Part shown: positions 17,389 to 27,709 of the stretch, piece after piece | How positions within the stretch are numbered: position 1 is the stretch's first letter | Layout: every line of letters starts with the position of its first letter | Source: Firmicutes bacterium HGW-Firmicutes-8 | GTDB taxonomy: Bacteria; Bacillota; Thermincolia; Thermincolales; UBA2595 | NCBI GenBank assembly: GCA_002840165.1 | Contig: PGZN01000009.1 | Span: 1-55,180, forward strand | DNA length: 55,180 nucleotides | Direction: 5' to 3' | Made by a program: the position numbers and the translations under genes | The notes under the pieces: generated by a model | The model's database searches: none | What the model was told of the DNA's origin: nothing | Seen by the model: the letters and a program-made list of their open reading frames with translations, nothing else

Positions 17389-18525
17389 ATGTCCGGCCAA
17401 ACGTTTTTAGTATCAAAGGATGACTGGTCACTTCATAGGAAAGGCTATATTGACCAGCAGAGACATATGGAGAAGGTGAAGGAAGCCATCAAGAAAAACC
17501 TGGCCGATATTGTGGCCGAGGAAAGCATCATCATGTCAGAAGGCAAAAAGATGATCAAAGTACCTATTAAATCACTTGAGGAATACCATTTCCGTTATAA
17601 TCAGGGCAGCCAAAAATATGGCGGCCAGGGTGACGGCAAGACCAAACCCGGAGATATCATCGGGTCAGACGGGTCGAAGGGCCCCGGTAAAGGCCATGGA
17701 GCAGGGGCGAAACCGGGTGTGGATTACTATGAAGCCGAAATTACGATTGACGAACTGGGTGAACTGATCTTTGAGGATTTGGGGCTGCCAAACCTAAAGG
17801 AAAAACGCCAGCAGGAACTGACAACCGAGTCCGTTCAATTCAAGGATATCAGGAAAAAGGGCCTCATGAGCAATATTGACAAACGCCGGACTATCCTGGA
17901 GAGTATCAAGAGAACAGCGATAAAAGGGCTCAAGGAAGAAAATATTACTCCTGATGACCTGAGGTTTAAAACCTGGGATGAAGACATTAGATACCAGTCA
18001 AATGCAGTAGTTATAGCGATGATGGACACCTCCGGTTCGATGGGTTCATTTGAAAAATATATCGCCCGGAGTTTTTTCTTCTGGATGGTAAGGTTTTTGC
18101 GGACAAAATATCAGAATGTGAACATCGTCTTCCTGGCTCACCACACCGAGGCCAAAGAGGTCACTGAAAAAGAGTTTTTCACTAAAGGCGAAAGCGGCGG
18201 GACGAGGTGTTCTTCAGTATATAAACTGGCCCTGGAAATAATCAACCAGAGGTATCATCCGGATGACTACAACTTATACCCGTTCCACTTTTCGGATGGC
18301 GACAACCTGCCATCTGATAATGATAACTGCAAGGAATTAGTCCTCAAGCTGCTTGATGTATGCAACATTTTCGGTTATGGGGAAATCGAGGGATTGTACT
18401 ATAACTCGAGCTCACTGATGACCGTATACAATAAAATTGTCCACCCAAAATTTTCAAGTGTCCTGATTAAAGACAAAACGGGAGTGTACCCTGCTCTCAG
18501 GTCTTTTTTTAAGGTCGTGATATGA
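17389..18525 (+). CDS. yhbH: YhbH/YeaH family sporulation protein with von Willebrand A-like domain
   Basis: A 378-residue protein of the UPF0229 family (B. subtilis YhbH, E. coli YeaH), always found with PrkA and SpoVR homologues and linked to sporulation or stress responses. A Gly-rich linker lies near residues 80-115. The C-terminal half has a vWA-type metal site (MMDTSGSMG near 210) and a family block ending GESGGTRCSSVYKLALEII. ATG 17389 lies eight bases after GGAGG; the GTG at 17380 overlaps that site. It starts 20 bases after prkA, and its last bases overlap the spoVR start. Confidence 0.93.
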   Translation: MSGQTFLVSKDDWSLHRKGYIDQQRHMEKVKEAIKKNLADIVAEESIIMSEGKKMIKVPIKSLEEYHFRYNQGSQKYGGQGDGKTKPGDIIGSDGSKGPGKGHGAGAKPGVDYYEAEITIDELGELIFEDLGLPNLKEKRQQELTTESVQFKDIRKKGLMSNIDKRRTILESIKRTAIKGLKEENITPDDLRFKTWDEDIRYQSNAVVIAMMDTSGSMGSFEKYIARSFFFWMVRFLRTKYQNVNIVFLAHHTEAKEVTEKEFFTKGESGGTRCSSVYKLALEIINQRYHPDDYNLYPFHFSDGDNLPSDNDNCKELVLKLLDVCNIFGYGEIEGLYYNSSSLMTVYNKIVHPKFSSVLIKDKTGVYPALRSFFKVVI

Positions 18526-19868
18526 TGAATCAGGAAGAAATAATAAAATTTGAGCAATCACTCACTAAAATCTCCGCCAAAGCAGCTGAATTTGGCCTTG
18601 ATTACTATGACATGAGATTTGAGATATGCCCTTCTGATGTTATTTACACATTCGGCGCCTACGGCATGCCGACGAGGTATGCCCACTGGTCGTTCGGCAA
18701 GGCATTTCATAGGATGAAGACCCAGTATGACTACAACTTATCCCGGATTTATGAACTCGTCATAAATTCAGATCCTTGTTATGCTTTTCTTCTGGACGGC
18801 AACTCCCTTATTCAAAACCAAATGGTGGCAGCCCATGTATATGCCCACAGTGATTTCTTTAAAAATAACGAATGGTTTAGACATACATCCCGGAATATGG
18901 TAGAAACAATGGCGAGGAACGCGGAACGAATAAGGGGATATGAATTCAAATATGGTCATCATAAAGTCGAGGAATTTCTCGATGCCGCCTTGGCTCTTCA
19001 GGAACATATTGAACCAAGATATGACATCGGCCGGTCCCGCCCCGGGACCGGCCCTGTCCGGAAGACGGAAACCCCTTATGATGACCTGTGGAATATTGGG
19101 GTCAAGAAGGAAGATGATTTGACATCAACCCTTAAGAAACTGCCGGAACAACCGGAAAAAGATGTTTTGCAGTTTATTGCCCGGCATGGCAAAGACCTTC
19201 AGGACTGGGAACGTGATATTATATTTATCATCAGGGAAGAAATGCTGTATTTTTGGCCCCAGATCGAGACGAAGATAATGAACGAGGGTTGGGCAACCTT
19301 ATGGCATACCCGGATTATGCGTGAAATGGAAATGACGGAAGATGAAACAATAGAGTTTGCCAAGATGAATGCCGGAGTTGTGCAGCCCGCCAAAATGGGG
19401 TTAAACCCGTATCTCCTGGGCCTGAAAATATTTGAGGATATTGAAAAGCGCTATGACAGGAAGAAAATCTTTGAGGTCAGGGCTACCGAAAACGATATCT
19501 CTTTCATCAGAAATTATCTGACGAAAGAGCTCGTCAGTGATTTGGACCTGTATCTATTCCAGAAGGTGTATACAAAATGGCAGGTGGTTGAAACCGAGTG
19601 GGAAAAGGTGCGGGAGGGGTTAGTGTCCCTGTTGGTCAATGGAGGCTTCCCTTACATTGTGGTTGAGGATGGCAACTACCGGCGAAATGGTGAACTTTAC
19701 TTAAAACACAGGCATGAAGGACGGGATTTGGACCTGTATTACATGGAAAAAACACTGCCATATGTTTACAGGCTGTGGGGCAGAACAGTATATTTAGAAA
19801 CAGTGGTTGACGGGAGAAACATTCTATATTCATTCGATGGGGAAAAAATGCAGAAAAAAGACATGTAG
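18522..19868 (+). CDS. spoVR: SpoVR family stage V sporulation protein
   Basis: A 448-residue SpoVR family protein, required for proper spore cortex formation in B. subtilis; the biochemical activity is unknown. The conserved start (DYYDMRFEICPSDVIYTFGA and YGMPTRYAHWSFGKAF), the HVYAHSDFFKNNEWF block near 108 and the NEGWATLWHTRIM block near 253 are all present. Length is normal. ATGATG at 18522 overlaps the yhbH stop by four bases, indicating translational coupling. About 55 bases separate it from the nuclease gene downstream. Confidence 0.95.
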   Translation: MMNQEEIIKFEQSLTKISAKAAEFGLDYYDMRFEICPSDVIYTFGAYGMPTRYAHWSFGKAFHRMKTQYDYNLSRIYELVINSDPCYAFLLDGNSLIQNQMVAAHVYAHSDFFKNNEWFRHTSRNMVETMARNAERIRGYEFKYGHHKVEEFLDAALALQEHIEPRYDIGRSRPGTGPVRKTETPYDDLWNIGVKKEDDLTSTLKKLPEQPEKDVLQFIARHGKDLQDWERDIIFIIREEMLYFWPQIETKIMNEGWATLWHTRIMREMEMTEDETIEFAKMNAGVVQPAKMGLNPYLLGLKIFEDIEKRYDRKKIFEVRATENDISFIRNYLTKELVSDLDLYLFQKVYTKWQVVETEWEKVREGLVSLLVNGGFPYIVVEDGNYRRNGELYLKHRHEGRDLDLYYMEKTLPYVYRLWGRTVYLETVVDGRNILYSFDGEKMQKKDM

Positions 19869-19924
19869 AAGGAAATCATTGGTGGTCGTCGAATGATTTT
19901 CTACAGGCGGAAAGGGGATATGAA

Positions 19925-21031
19925 ATGGAACCAATCAAACTTCTGCATGTCTCGGATTTCCATATAGACTACCCTTTTGAAGGACTCAGTGAAGGGGCCA
20001 GGAAGCTCAGGAGAATCGACCTTTTTGGCGCCTTTGAATATGTCTGCGCCCTGGCCGTCAGACAGAAGGTCCGGGCTCTCTTGATCACAGGAGACTTGTT
20101 TCATGCCAATACAGTGGACAGGCATTCCGTATCCCTCGTTGTTTCCGGCCTGTTAAAGCTGTTATCCAGGGATATCAAAGTCGTTATTCTGCCCGGCAAC
20201 CATGATGAAGGGGTTGCCGAATCATTAAGAAAATGCGGTGGTCTGCTGCCTAATGTATATATTTTTTCGGGTGACACATGGCAGGAATACAGCGGTGTCG
20301 ACGGTGTATCGTTTTACGGCCACCCTTTTGTCAGGTCAAAAAGAAATGACCGCGTTTTGGCTAACCTTCAGGTAGCCGGCGGCGCCGGGTACAAAGTTGG
20401 TATCCTTCATGGCAGTATGAGTGAAGTGCCTATTGATGGAGATTATTTCCCGTTCTCCGGTGATGAAATATCAAGGTCAGGCCTGCATTATCTTGCCTTG
20501 GGACACTTCCACAACTTCCGGGACTGTTCCGGTGGGAATACGACATGCTTCTACCCAGGGTCACCGGAAAGACTGACTTTTAACAATACTGCCGAAAGAA
20601 AGGCTGTAATTGTCACCCTTAAAGAGGGAAAGGCCTCTGCCGAACCGGCGCCGATACCGGCCAGACCGTATCTGACCATTGATTGTGACCTGAGCACACA
20701 AGGACTGTCCGGTTTATATTTGATGCTTAACAATCATGCTGATCAGGAAGCTTGTCTCAGGCTCAATCTGACTGGGATGGCAGATGAACAAAACGTTGTT
20801 AATCTATATGAGGTCAAGCAGCATTTCGCCAACAAGTTTCTGCATTTGGAGATAAATGACGAAACTATTGTCATGCCTGAGGTCGATCCCTCAGATAAAA
20901 CTGTGAAGGGAATCTTCCTGAACAAAATCAAACATAAACTACAAAACCAAGCTCTCACTCCCGAAGAAAAGAAAGTGGTAGTAGAGGCTCTCATCGCCGG
21001 GCTTACAGCCCTTGAAGGGGGTAGACTTTAA
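19925..21031 (+). CDS. YhaO/SbcD-type DNA repair metallophosphoesterase
   Basis: A 368-residue calcineurin-like phosphoesterase of the SbcD/Mre11 type, closest in design to Bacillus YhaO. Metal-binding motifs are intact: HVSDFHIDYPF near residue 8, GDLFHANTVDR near 57, GNHDEG near 94, GILHGSM near 159 and ALGHFHN near 189. Together with the following ATPase it should form a nuclease complex that processes DNA ends. ATG follows GAAAGGGG; the partner gene starts on the base after its stop, so the two are coupled. Confidence 0.88.
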   Translation: MEPIKLLHVSDFHIDYPFEGLSEGARKLRRIDLFGAFEYVCALAVRQKVRALLITGDLFHANTVDRHSVSLVVSGLLKLLSRDIKVVILPGNHDEGVAESLRKCGGLLPNVYIFSGDTWQEYSGVDGVSFYGHPFVRSKRNDRVLANLQVAGGAGYKVGILHGSMSEVPIDGDYFPFSGDEISRSGLHYLALGHFHNFRDCSGGNTTCFYPGSPERLTFNNTAERKAVIVTLKEGKASAEPAPIPARPYLTIDCDLSTQGLSGLYLMLNNHADQEACLRLNLTGMADEQNVVNLYEVKQHFANKFLHLEINDETIVMPEVDPSDKTVKGIFLNKIKHKLQNQALTPEEKKVVVEALIAGLTALEGGRL

Positions 21032-22960
21032 TTGGAAATAGAAAGTGTAAACCTGGCCGGTTTTGGTCAGTTTCACGATGAGGAAATCAAATTTAATAAC
21101 GTTATGAGTATAGTATATGGTCCGAACGAAGCAGGCAAATCAACAATAGTTGACGCTATTGCCGGAGTTTTATTTGGGTTTAAAGGCCGGCGTGGAGAAC
21201 TTAAGGAACTGAAACAAAGGTATCTGCCAAGGAAGGGTGATACCACATACAGAGCGGGCCTAACCATATATATTGATGGCTTGGGAATGCTGTACATAGA
21301 ACGGGATTTCCTGACTAACAAAGCAGAAGTCTGCACTATAGACGGTGGCGCCAGATCCCTGTCAGGGCTGAACGCGACCGATATTCTAAACACACATTTA
21401 GGTATCAACAGTTTCCAACTCTTTAAAAGTACTGTCCTCGTACGGCAGGAGGAAATAGCAGTGCTGGCCGGGGCAGATGTATCAAATGCCCTGTCAAAAA
21501 GACTCCTCAATACCGACGCGGCAGTTCCTGTCAGGAAGGTTTTATTAACCCTTGGGAACAGGTACCTGGAATTAAACAGGGGTTTAATTCGCAGTACCGG
21601 AAGCAGCGGCCCGATAAAATTGTGCCATGAGGAAATAAAACACCTCGAGCAGGAGTTAGCCGAAATTGATGAGGTCTCTTCCGATTACGAAGCCTTAGTG
21701 ATGGAAGCTGAATCTACTGAAGAAAAACTGGCCCGGGTCAGACTGCGGTTAAGTGAAATCTCCCCTTTAATCATGGGCTATCAGGCTTGTTTGGAAATCA
21801 CCAAACAACGGGATGAGGTGTTTAACCGACAGACCGAAATTCAGACCAGACTTGATAAGGCGGGTGATAAAATCGCCCGGTTAAAGGTCATCGAAGGCTC
21901 CCTCCACGACAGCAGGCAATATGAGAGGTATTTGCACAACAGGCAGTTAAAGGAATTGGTTCAAAAGGACACCCCTCGCCGCAGCTACTTTGGACTGGCG
22001 GTCGGTCTGGGCCTGTGTTTACTGTCTGGATTAGGCTTTCTGATGGAAAATATCTCCGGTTATACCCTGGCTGTTTCTTTGATTGCGATAGGTTTAGCCC
22101 TGGTTTTTTTCAGTTTGGCCGGGAAGCAGCCTCTCCACCACGCTATTGATTCTATGGTAAAAGAACACGAACTTTTACAGGAAAGTATCGATCAATACCT
22201 TGACGGCAAAAGTGAAGATGAACTTAAGACTGAAATATCAGTTTTAAGCGTAAAACTTCGTAACCTTAGGACAGAGATTGATCTTCTCAACTGTGCATTA
22301 TCTGCTGACGAGTACAATCTTCTCGTCAAGGAAGAAGAGATGCAGCTAAAAGAAAAGGATTTGCTTGAACAAGATGTTGTTCGCCTTAGAACTACCCTCT
22401 TTGATTTTGAGCGTTTTGCCCTAAAAGGAAAAGACCGCTGGACGGTAGAAAACCAACTGCTTGACAAAAAACAGGAATTAACATCACTCGAGATAAAAAA
22501 GAAGGGGATCGCCGAGGCGGTACGAATTCTCCGGGAATCGTTTGCCGAGGCCCAGACAGACGTTGTCCCACGGGTTGAACAGAGGGCTTCCGAACTCCTC
22601 CGAAGGATAACCGGTGGAAGGTATGAACAGTTTGACATAAACCTTGATACGAACGGTATCACTGTCCGCGTGAAATCCCGGGAACACTCAGAAATGCTTG
22701 ATATTGACGGCCTCAGCACCGGGACAAGGGACCAGGTATATCTGGCTTTTCGGATTGCGATGGCTGAGTTAGTTACCGGCGGTAGAAATTTCCCTTTAAT
22801 TTTTGATGACCCGTTTGTAAATTTTGATGCCGACCGGCTGGATAATACGATTAAGGTACTCCAGAAACTTGCCGGGATGGGACACCAGGTCATCCTGCTG
22901 ACAAAAGACCGGCAGACCCTTGCTCAGTATCCTGAAATAGCTGCTGCGGTGACAGGATGA
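21032..22960 (+). CDS. YhaN-type SMC/Rad50-like ATPase with membrane hairpin
   Basis: A 642-residue ATPase of the YhaN/SbcC group. The N-terminal half-site has Walker A GPNEAGKSTIVDAI (~residue 31); the C-terminal half has a signature-like LSTGTRDQVYLAFRIAMAEL near 565 and Walker B PLIFDDPFVNFD near 588. Long coiled coils (~190-290 and ~370-490) flank two hydrophobic segments at ~312-358, as in Bacillus YhaN, suggesting membrane attachment. It starts with TTG directly after the upstream stop. Its role with the phosphoesterase in DNA end processing is inferred from family and pairing. Confidence 0.85.
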   Translation: MEIESVNLAGFGQFHDEEIKFNNVMSIVYGPNEAGKSTIVDAIAGVLFGFKGRRGELKELKQRYLPRKGDTTYRAGLTIYIDGLGMLYIERDFLTNKAEVCTIDGGARSLSGLNATDILNTHLGINSFQLFKSTVLVRQEEIAVLAGADVSNALSKRLLNTDAAVPVRKVLLTLGNRYLELNRGLIRSTGSSGPIKLCHEEIKHLEQELAEIDEVSSDYEALVMEAESTEEKLARVRLRLSEISPLIMGYQACLEITKQRDEVFNRQTEIQTRLDKAGDKIARLKVIEGSLHDSRQYERYLHNRQLKELVQKDTPRRSYFGLAVGLGLCLLSGLGFLMENISGYTLAVSLIAIGLALVFFSLAGKQPLHHAIDSMVKEHELLQESIDQYLDGKSEDELKTEISVLSVKLRNLRTEIDLLNCALSADEYNLLVKEEEMQLKEKDLLEQDVVRLRTTLFDFERFALKGKDRWTVENQLLDKKQELTSLEIKKKGIAEAVRILRESFAEAQTDVVPRVEQRASELLRRITGGRYEQFDINLDTNGITVRVKSREHSEMLDIDGLSTGTRDQVYLAFRIAMAELVTGGRNFPLIFDDPFVNFDADRLDNTIKVLQKLAGMGHQVILLTKDRQTLAQYPEIAAAVTG

Positions 22961-22964
22961 GAGC

Positions 22965-23018
22965 ATGTTCCGACTGCTATAAATTTCATGAATTTTCGCA
23001 GTAGCATGTTTTTTTTCT
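22965..23018 (+). terminator. terminator after the yhaN-like gene
   Basis: CATG...ACTGC pairs with GCAGT...CATG through an internal loop, followed by T8. Confidence 0.6.
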
Positions 23019-23020
23019 AG

Positions 23021-23749
<729 letters not shown>

Positions 23750-23781
23750 CCAAAATCAGAAAAATAATTTAAAAAATGCGC

Positions 23782-23809
23782 AAAAACAGTCCATATGGAC
23801 TGTTTTTTT
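23782..23809 (+). terminator. adk terminator
   Basis: ACAGTCCATATGGACTGT is a perfect palindrome followed by T7. Confidence 0.8.
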
Positions 23810-23897
23810 GTTTTAAGGCAGGAATAATTATGTAAATGTCGAAAATCGTCTGTATATGTAAGTTTGTGCACACTTAGACAAACTGGGGGCGGGACAG

Positions 23898-26218
23898 GTG
23901 AAGGAACATTTTACTAAAGAAGCAAAAGAACTATGGGACAAGGCTGATAAAAGAGCTTCCCTGTTAGGCCACAGTTTTACGGGACCGGAACATATATTGC
24001 TGGCCTTTTTTGAGACGAACAGCGACTTGGCCAACCTTGTTATGGAGGAACATATCGGGTCTTATGAAATGCTGAGTTCTAAGGTTGCGGAGATGTCAGC
24101 GGGGAAGGTGTATATCCAATCTACCACTGAGACATTACTGAGAAAGGCCCAGAAGGAAGCCAATCTATCCTTCTCTTCCAGTATCGATGTAAAGCACATC
24201 CTGAGTGCAGTTTTTGACAGCAATAAAGAAGAAAAAAACATTCCAACTATTGTTTTACAGGACTTAGAGATAAATATTGACTGGTTCATGAAACTCGTAA
24301 AATACCCACGAAGCATTAGAAAAGATGCCCCCGTGAAAGAAGCTGAGAAAGGCTCCCTGCTTTCCGGACAAAAGTCGGGAGGGATTTGGACTGCCTCCTC
24401 AGCTTTGGATAAGTACGGGCGGGATTTGACGGCTCTCGCCCAGAAACACCAGCTTGATCCGGTTGCCCTAAGGGAAAAGGAAATTGATGACATTATTGAA
24501 GTCCTCTGCCGCCGCGTGAAGAGCAATCCTCTGCTCGTGGGAGAGCCGGGAGTAGGTAAATCAGCAATGATGGTCGGACTGGCTCAAAGAATAGTGGAAG
24601 GAAATGTCCCGGATAAATTAAAAAATAATAAGATTTTTGAACTGAACATCACATCAATTATTGCCGGGGCATCGCTTCAGGGTGAATTTGAGAAAAGGAT
24701 GACGAATATTATCAATCATGTTAAACAGGAAAAAAATATCCTCCTTTTATTGACGAAATTCATTCAATTGTAGGGGCCGGAGGAGCCCCTGGGTTGGGTG
24801 ATGCAGCCAACATCCTGAAAGCTCCGTTAGTAAATGGGGAAATCAAATGTATCGGGGCTACTACTTTAAAGGAGTATAGAAAATACATCGAAAGGGACCC
24901 CGCCCTGGCCCGGAGATTTCAAACAATCGAGATACGGGAACCGTCTGTTGACGAAACAGTCCAGATAATTAAAAGCATTAAACACCTTTATGAGGAATTT
25001 CACCTCGTCAAGTTACCGGAAAAAGTCATTAATAAAGCTGTTGAATTGTCTGTAATGCATATAAAAGACCAGTACCTTCCCGATAAAGCGATAGACTTGA
25101 TTGACCAGGCCTGTGCCCATCTCAGCTTATCGGGCAGGTCTAATCAAGAAAAAGTCGTGTCTTTCGAAGATGTGGCTGTTGTAATCTCCCGTAAAACCAA
25201 AATACCTCTGGAAAAAATAACTTTAGATAATCTTGACAAGCTTCTGCACCTAGAAGAACTTTTGAAACAAAGGGTTCTCGGCCAGGAAGAGGCCATTGAT
25301 AAAGTCGGAGATATTATCAGGCTTACGAAAAGCGGTCTGGACTTGAAGCCGATCAGGCCGGACGGAGTATTCCTTTTCATAGGGCCGACCGGAGTAGGAA
25401 AAACGGAGTTAGCCAGGGTTTTGTCGGAAACAATGTTTGGTGATGAGGGCAAAATAATCAGGCTTGATATGTCCGAATATATGGAGCCTCACAGTGTCTC
25501 CAAGCTTATTGGTTCACCTCCGGGTTACATTGGCTCAGACCAGGAAGGCGGCCTTACCGGTAAAATAAGGACGGAACCAAATTCCATAGTCCTTCTCGAT
25601 GAGGTGGAAAAAGCCCATCCCGATGTGTTAAATGTTTTCCTGCAGGTCTTTGAAGACGGCAGGCTTACAGATTCTCATGGCCGCACGGTTTATTTCAGCA
25701 ACTCTACAATTATTATGACGAGTAATGTTGGGGCGGCCAAAGCCTTTACGAAAAGCAGGGATATAGGATTTAACGAACAGGTGGAAATCGATTTTAAGGG
25801 GACAGAGAAAATCCTGCGGGAGTCAATCAGAAAATATTTTAGCCCGGAATTTTTAAATAGGATTGATGAGGTTATTTACTTCAGGCCTCTTGGCAAAAAA
25901 GCCATTAAGGATATTGCCAGGATGAAACTCAATGAAATAAAAAACAGGTTTGCGGCTGAACACAAAGAAATAAAAGTAAGTGACAAGGTATTGGACCTAA
26001 TTAGTGAAAAAGGGTTTAACCCGGAATTCGGCGCCAGGTTCCTGAACAGGACAATCGAAGACCTGGTTCTAAAACTACTCTCCAGAACGATATTGTCAAA
26101 TCCTGATGAGAGAAGTTTTGCTGTAGGAGTGGACCCAGCACAGGGAATAATAATTTTGGGAGGGGCGGGTAAAAAGAGTGACAAACATCGAAGTCGAGAC
26201 ATTGTTGAGGCAGAATAA
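23898..26218 (+). pseudogene. ClpA/ClpC-like AAA+ unfoldase with one frameshift
   Basis: Two frames, 23898-24773 and 24794-26218, together encode one ~773-residue Hsp100 ATPase. The first has a Clp N-domain (LLGHSFTGPEHILLAF) and D1 Walker A GEPGVGKSAM. The second resumes D1 at IDEIHSIVGAGGAPGLGDAA and carries D2 with Walker A GPTGVGKTEL, Walker B NSIVLLDEVEKAHPDVL and the sensor region. The break is in the T-run 24745-24748 inside D1 Walker B; one extra T restores the frame. The M/UVR domain of ClpC is absent, so the architecture is ClpA-like. GTG start at 23898. It is either a real inactivating mutation or a homopolymer sequencing error. Confidence 0.85.
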
Positions 26219-26567
26219 GGTTCCGTACACCTTTATGGAGGACGGCTACTGGAGGTTAAACTGCGGCGATTATGTTATTCTGATGTTTCACAACGAGGAA
26301 TCGGAATTTTTGCGGTTTGTGATGCCGTTGTTATCGGTACCTCAAGAGAATAGAGAAGAAGTATACAGATGCCTGCTCGAATTAAACTGCACAGGCGTTT
26401 TTTGCGGTTCATTCGCCATTCACCCGGATAGTGATTCAATCATTTACTTAGACCAGATTCCCACGATAGACCTGGAGTTTTCGGAGATCATGGCCACCCT
26501 GAACTCATTTGTACATATCATTGATAATCATTTGACGAATATTAAAAAGATTTACGGAGGTGAGTGA
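26178..26567 (+). CDS. YbjN/type III chaperone-like small protein
   Basis: A 129-residue protein whose N-terminus (VETLLRQNKVPYTFMEDGYW) and pattern of strands and helices resemble the YbjN/CesT-like fold of small dimeric chaperones; this is a fold-level guess and I recognise no specific family. It begins with GTG inside the last 41 bases of the Clp gene, in another frame, so translation is coupled; it may serve as an adaptor for that ATPase. A large stem-loop begins 12 bases after its stop. Confidence 0.5.
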   Translation: MTNIEVETLLRQNKVPYTFMEDGYWRLNCGDYVILMFHNEESEFLRFVMPLLSVPQENREEVYRCLLELNCTGVFCGSFAIHPDSDSIIYLDQIPTIDLEFSEIMATLNSFVHIIDNHLTNIKKIYGGE

Positions 26568-26578
26568 AGACCTAACGG

Positions 26579-26672
26579 GCTTGTTGACAAATAATCGCGG
26601 GTCGAGGGGATGGCTGTTCAACACTTATGCGAACAGCCATCCCCTCTGACTTTGGGGTATTTGTCAACAAGC
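26579..26672. repeat. 94-bp nested perfect inverted repeat
   Basis: Outer arms GCTTGTTGACAAATA (26579-26593) and its exact complement (26658-26672) enclose inner arms GAGGGGATGGCTGTTC (26604-26619) and its exact complement (26631-26646). Between outer and inner arms lie unpaired stretches of 10 and 11 bases, and the apical loop is 11 bases. The inner stem could terminate transcription of the Clp operon, but there is no T-run after it. Size and symmetry also suit a small MITE-like element. Confidence 0.8.
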
Positions 26673-26764
26673 TCTAGTAGACTTTTTTAAATAAAACGGC
26701 AGGAGGATTTACATAATATACAGTAGAAGTTATATTTAAACTAAACCACGCTGGGAGAGAAATC

Positions 26765-27553
26765 ATGGATAATCATCAAAACACATCCCCGATTGGCGTA
26801 TTCGATTCCGGCGTCGGCGGCATCAGTGTGTTGGCGGAACTGGTCAAGAACCTGCCCAGAGAAAAGTACATCTACCTCGCCGACTCAGCCAATGCCCCAT
26901 ACGGCACTAAGGACTGCGAATATGTCAGGGAAATATCGCTAAACGCGGCTGGGATACTCTATGACAGGGGAGTAAAGGCCCTCGTCGTAGCATGCAACAG
27001 CGCTACGAGTGTAGCCATAAATAACATCAGAGAACAGTTTGACATTCCGGTAATAGGTATGGAACCTGCCCTCAAACCGGCTGTTGAGATGGGCGGCAAC
27101 GGGGCTATTGTCGTTATGGCCACACCTTTAACACTTAAAGAAGAAAAGTTCAACAATCTTTTTCATAAATTTAACCTTGAAGCATCGATAATTTCTCTGC
27201 CTTGTGAGGGTTTGATGGAACTAATCGAATCCGAAGCCGGGATGACCGATATTGTGCGGTATTTAAAAGGACTGTTCCAGAACCTGCCGGTTAACCAGCT
27301 ATCTACGGTAGTATTGGGCTGTACCCATTACTGTTTTATAAGAAATGAGATTTCAACGGTGGCTGGGCCTGCCGTTAAAATAATTGATGGGAACACCGGG
27401 ACCGTCCGGCAGTTGGAAAGGACCCTTAATTCCCTTAACTTGCTGGCGCCCCCGGGCAAATCTAAACCTTCCGGGCAGGTTGAATTTCTAACCACCGGTG
27501 ACCGGGAGAGAATAATTCCGATGTGTGAAAGGTTTCTGCAGAAATCATTATGA
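26765..27553 (+). CDS. murI: glutamate racemase
   Basis: A 262-residue glutamate racemase that makes D-glutamate for peptidoglycan. Both catalytic cysteines are in place: VVACNSATS near residue 77 and VLGCTHYCF near 188, with the N-terminal IGVFDSGVGGISVL and the substrate-binding ADSANAPYG. Length is typical. ATG follows GGGAGAG by about seven bases. It sits alone between the large inverted repeat and the LysR gene. Confidence 0.95.
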   Translation: MDNHQNTSPIGVFDSGVGGISVLAELVKNLPREKYIYLADSANAPYGTKDCEYVREISLNAAGILYDRGVKALVVACNSATSVAINNIREQFDIPVIGMEPALKPAVEMGGNGAIVVMATPLTLKEEKFNNLFHKFNLEASIISLPCEGLMELIESEAGMTDIVRYLKGLFQNLPVNQLSTVVLGCTHYCFIRNEISTVAGPAVKIIDGNTGTVRQLERTLNSLNLLAPPGKSKPSGQVEFLTTGDRERIIPMCERFLQKSL

Positions 27554-27575
27554 CGAGTGGCCACTGGCCACTCGT
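27553..27575 (+). terminator. hairpin at the murI stop codon
   Basis: ACGAGTGGCC and GGCCACTCGT pair perfectly over ten bases with loop ACT, starting at the last base of the stop codon. It lacks a T-run, so termination is only possible. Confidence 0.4.
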
Positions 27576-27709
27576 CTCACACCGTTCTATCCAGCACTCT
27601 CAAAAGCAGACCGAAAATCTGGTTATCCGGCAGAACGAACTTGTCCATGCAGGAAAAACAAAATTATTAACGAAATAAGTAAATATAATGGGTTAGTGGG
27701 GTGCTGGTT

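Noticed and set aside
22192-22893. 233-codon minus-strand ORF
   Set aside because: Complete overlap with the clearly coding yhaN-like gene; Ser/Arg-rich composition is typical of an antisense shadow.
24740-24800. Programmed frameshift in the Clp gene
   Set aside because: No slippery heptamer with a downstream pseudoknot is evident and such a site is not known in this family; mutation or homopolymer error is simpler.
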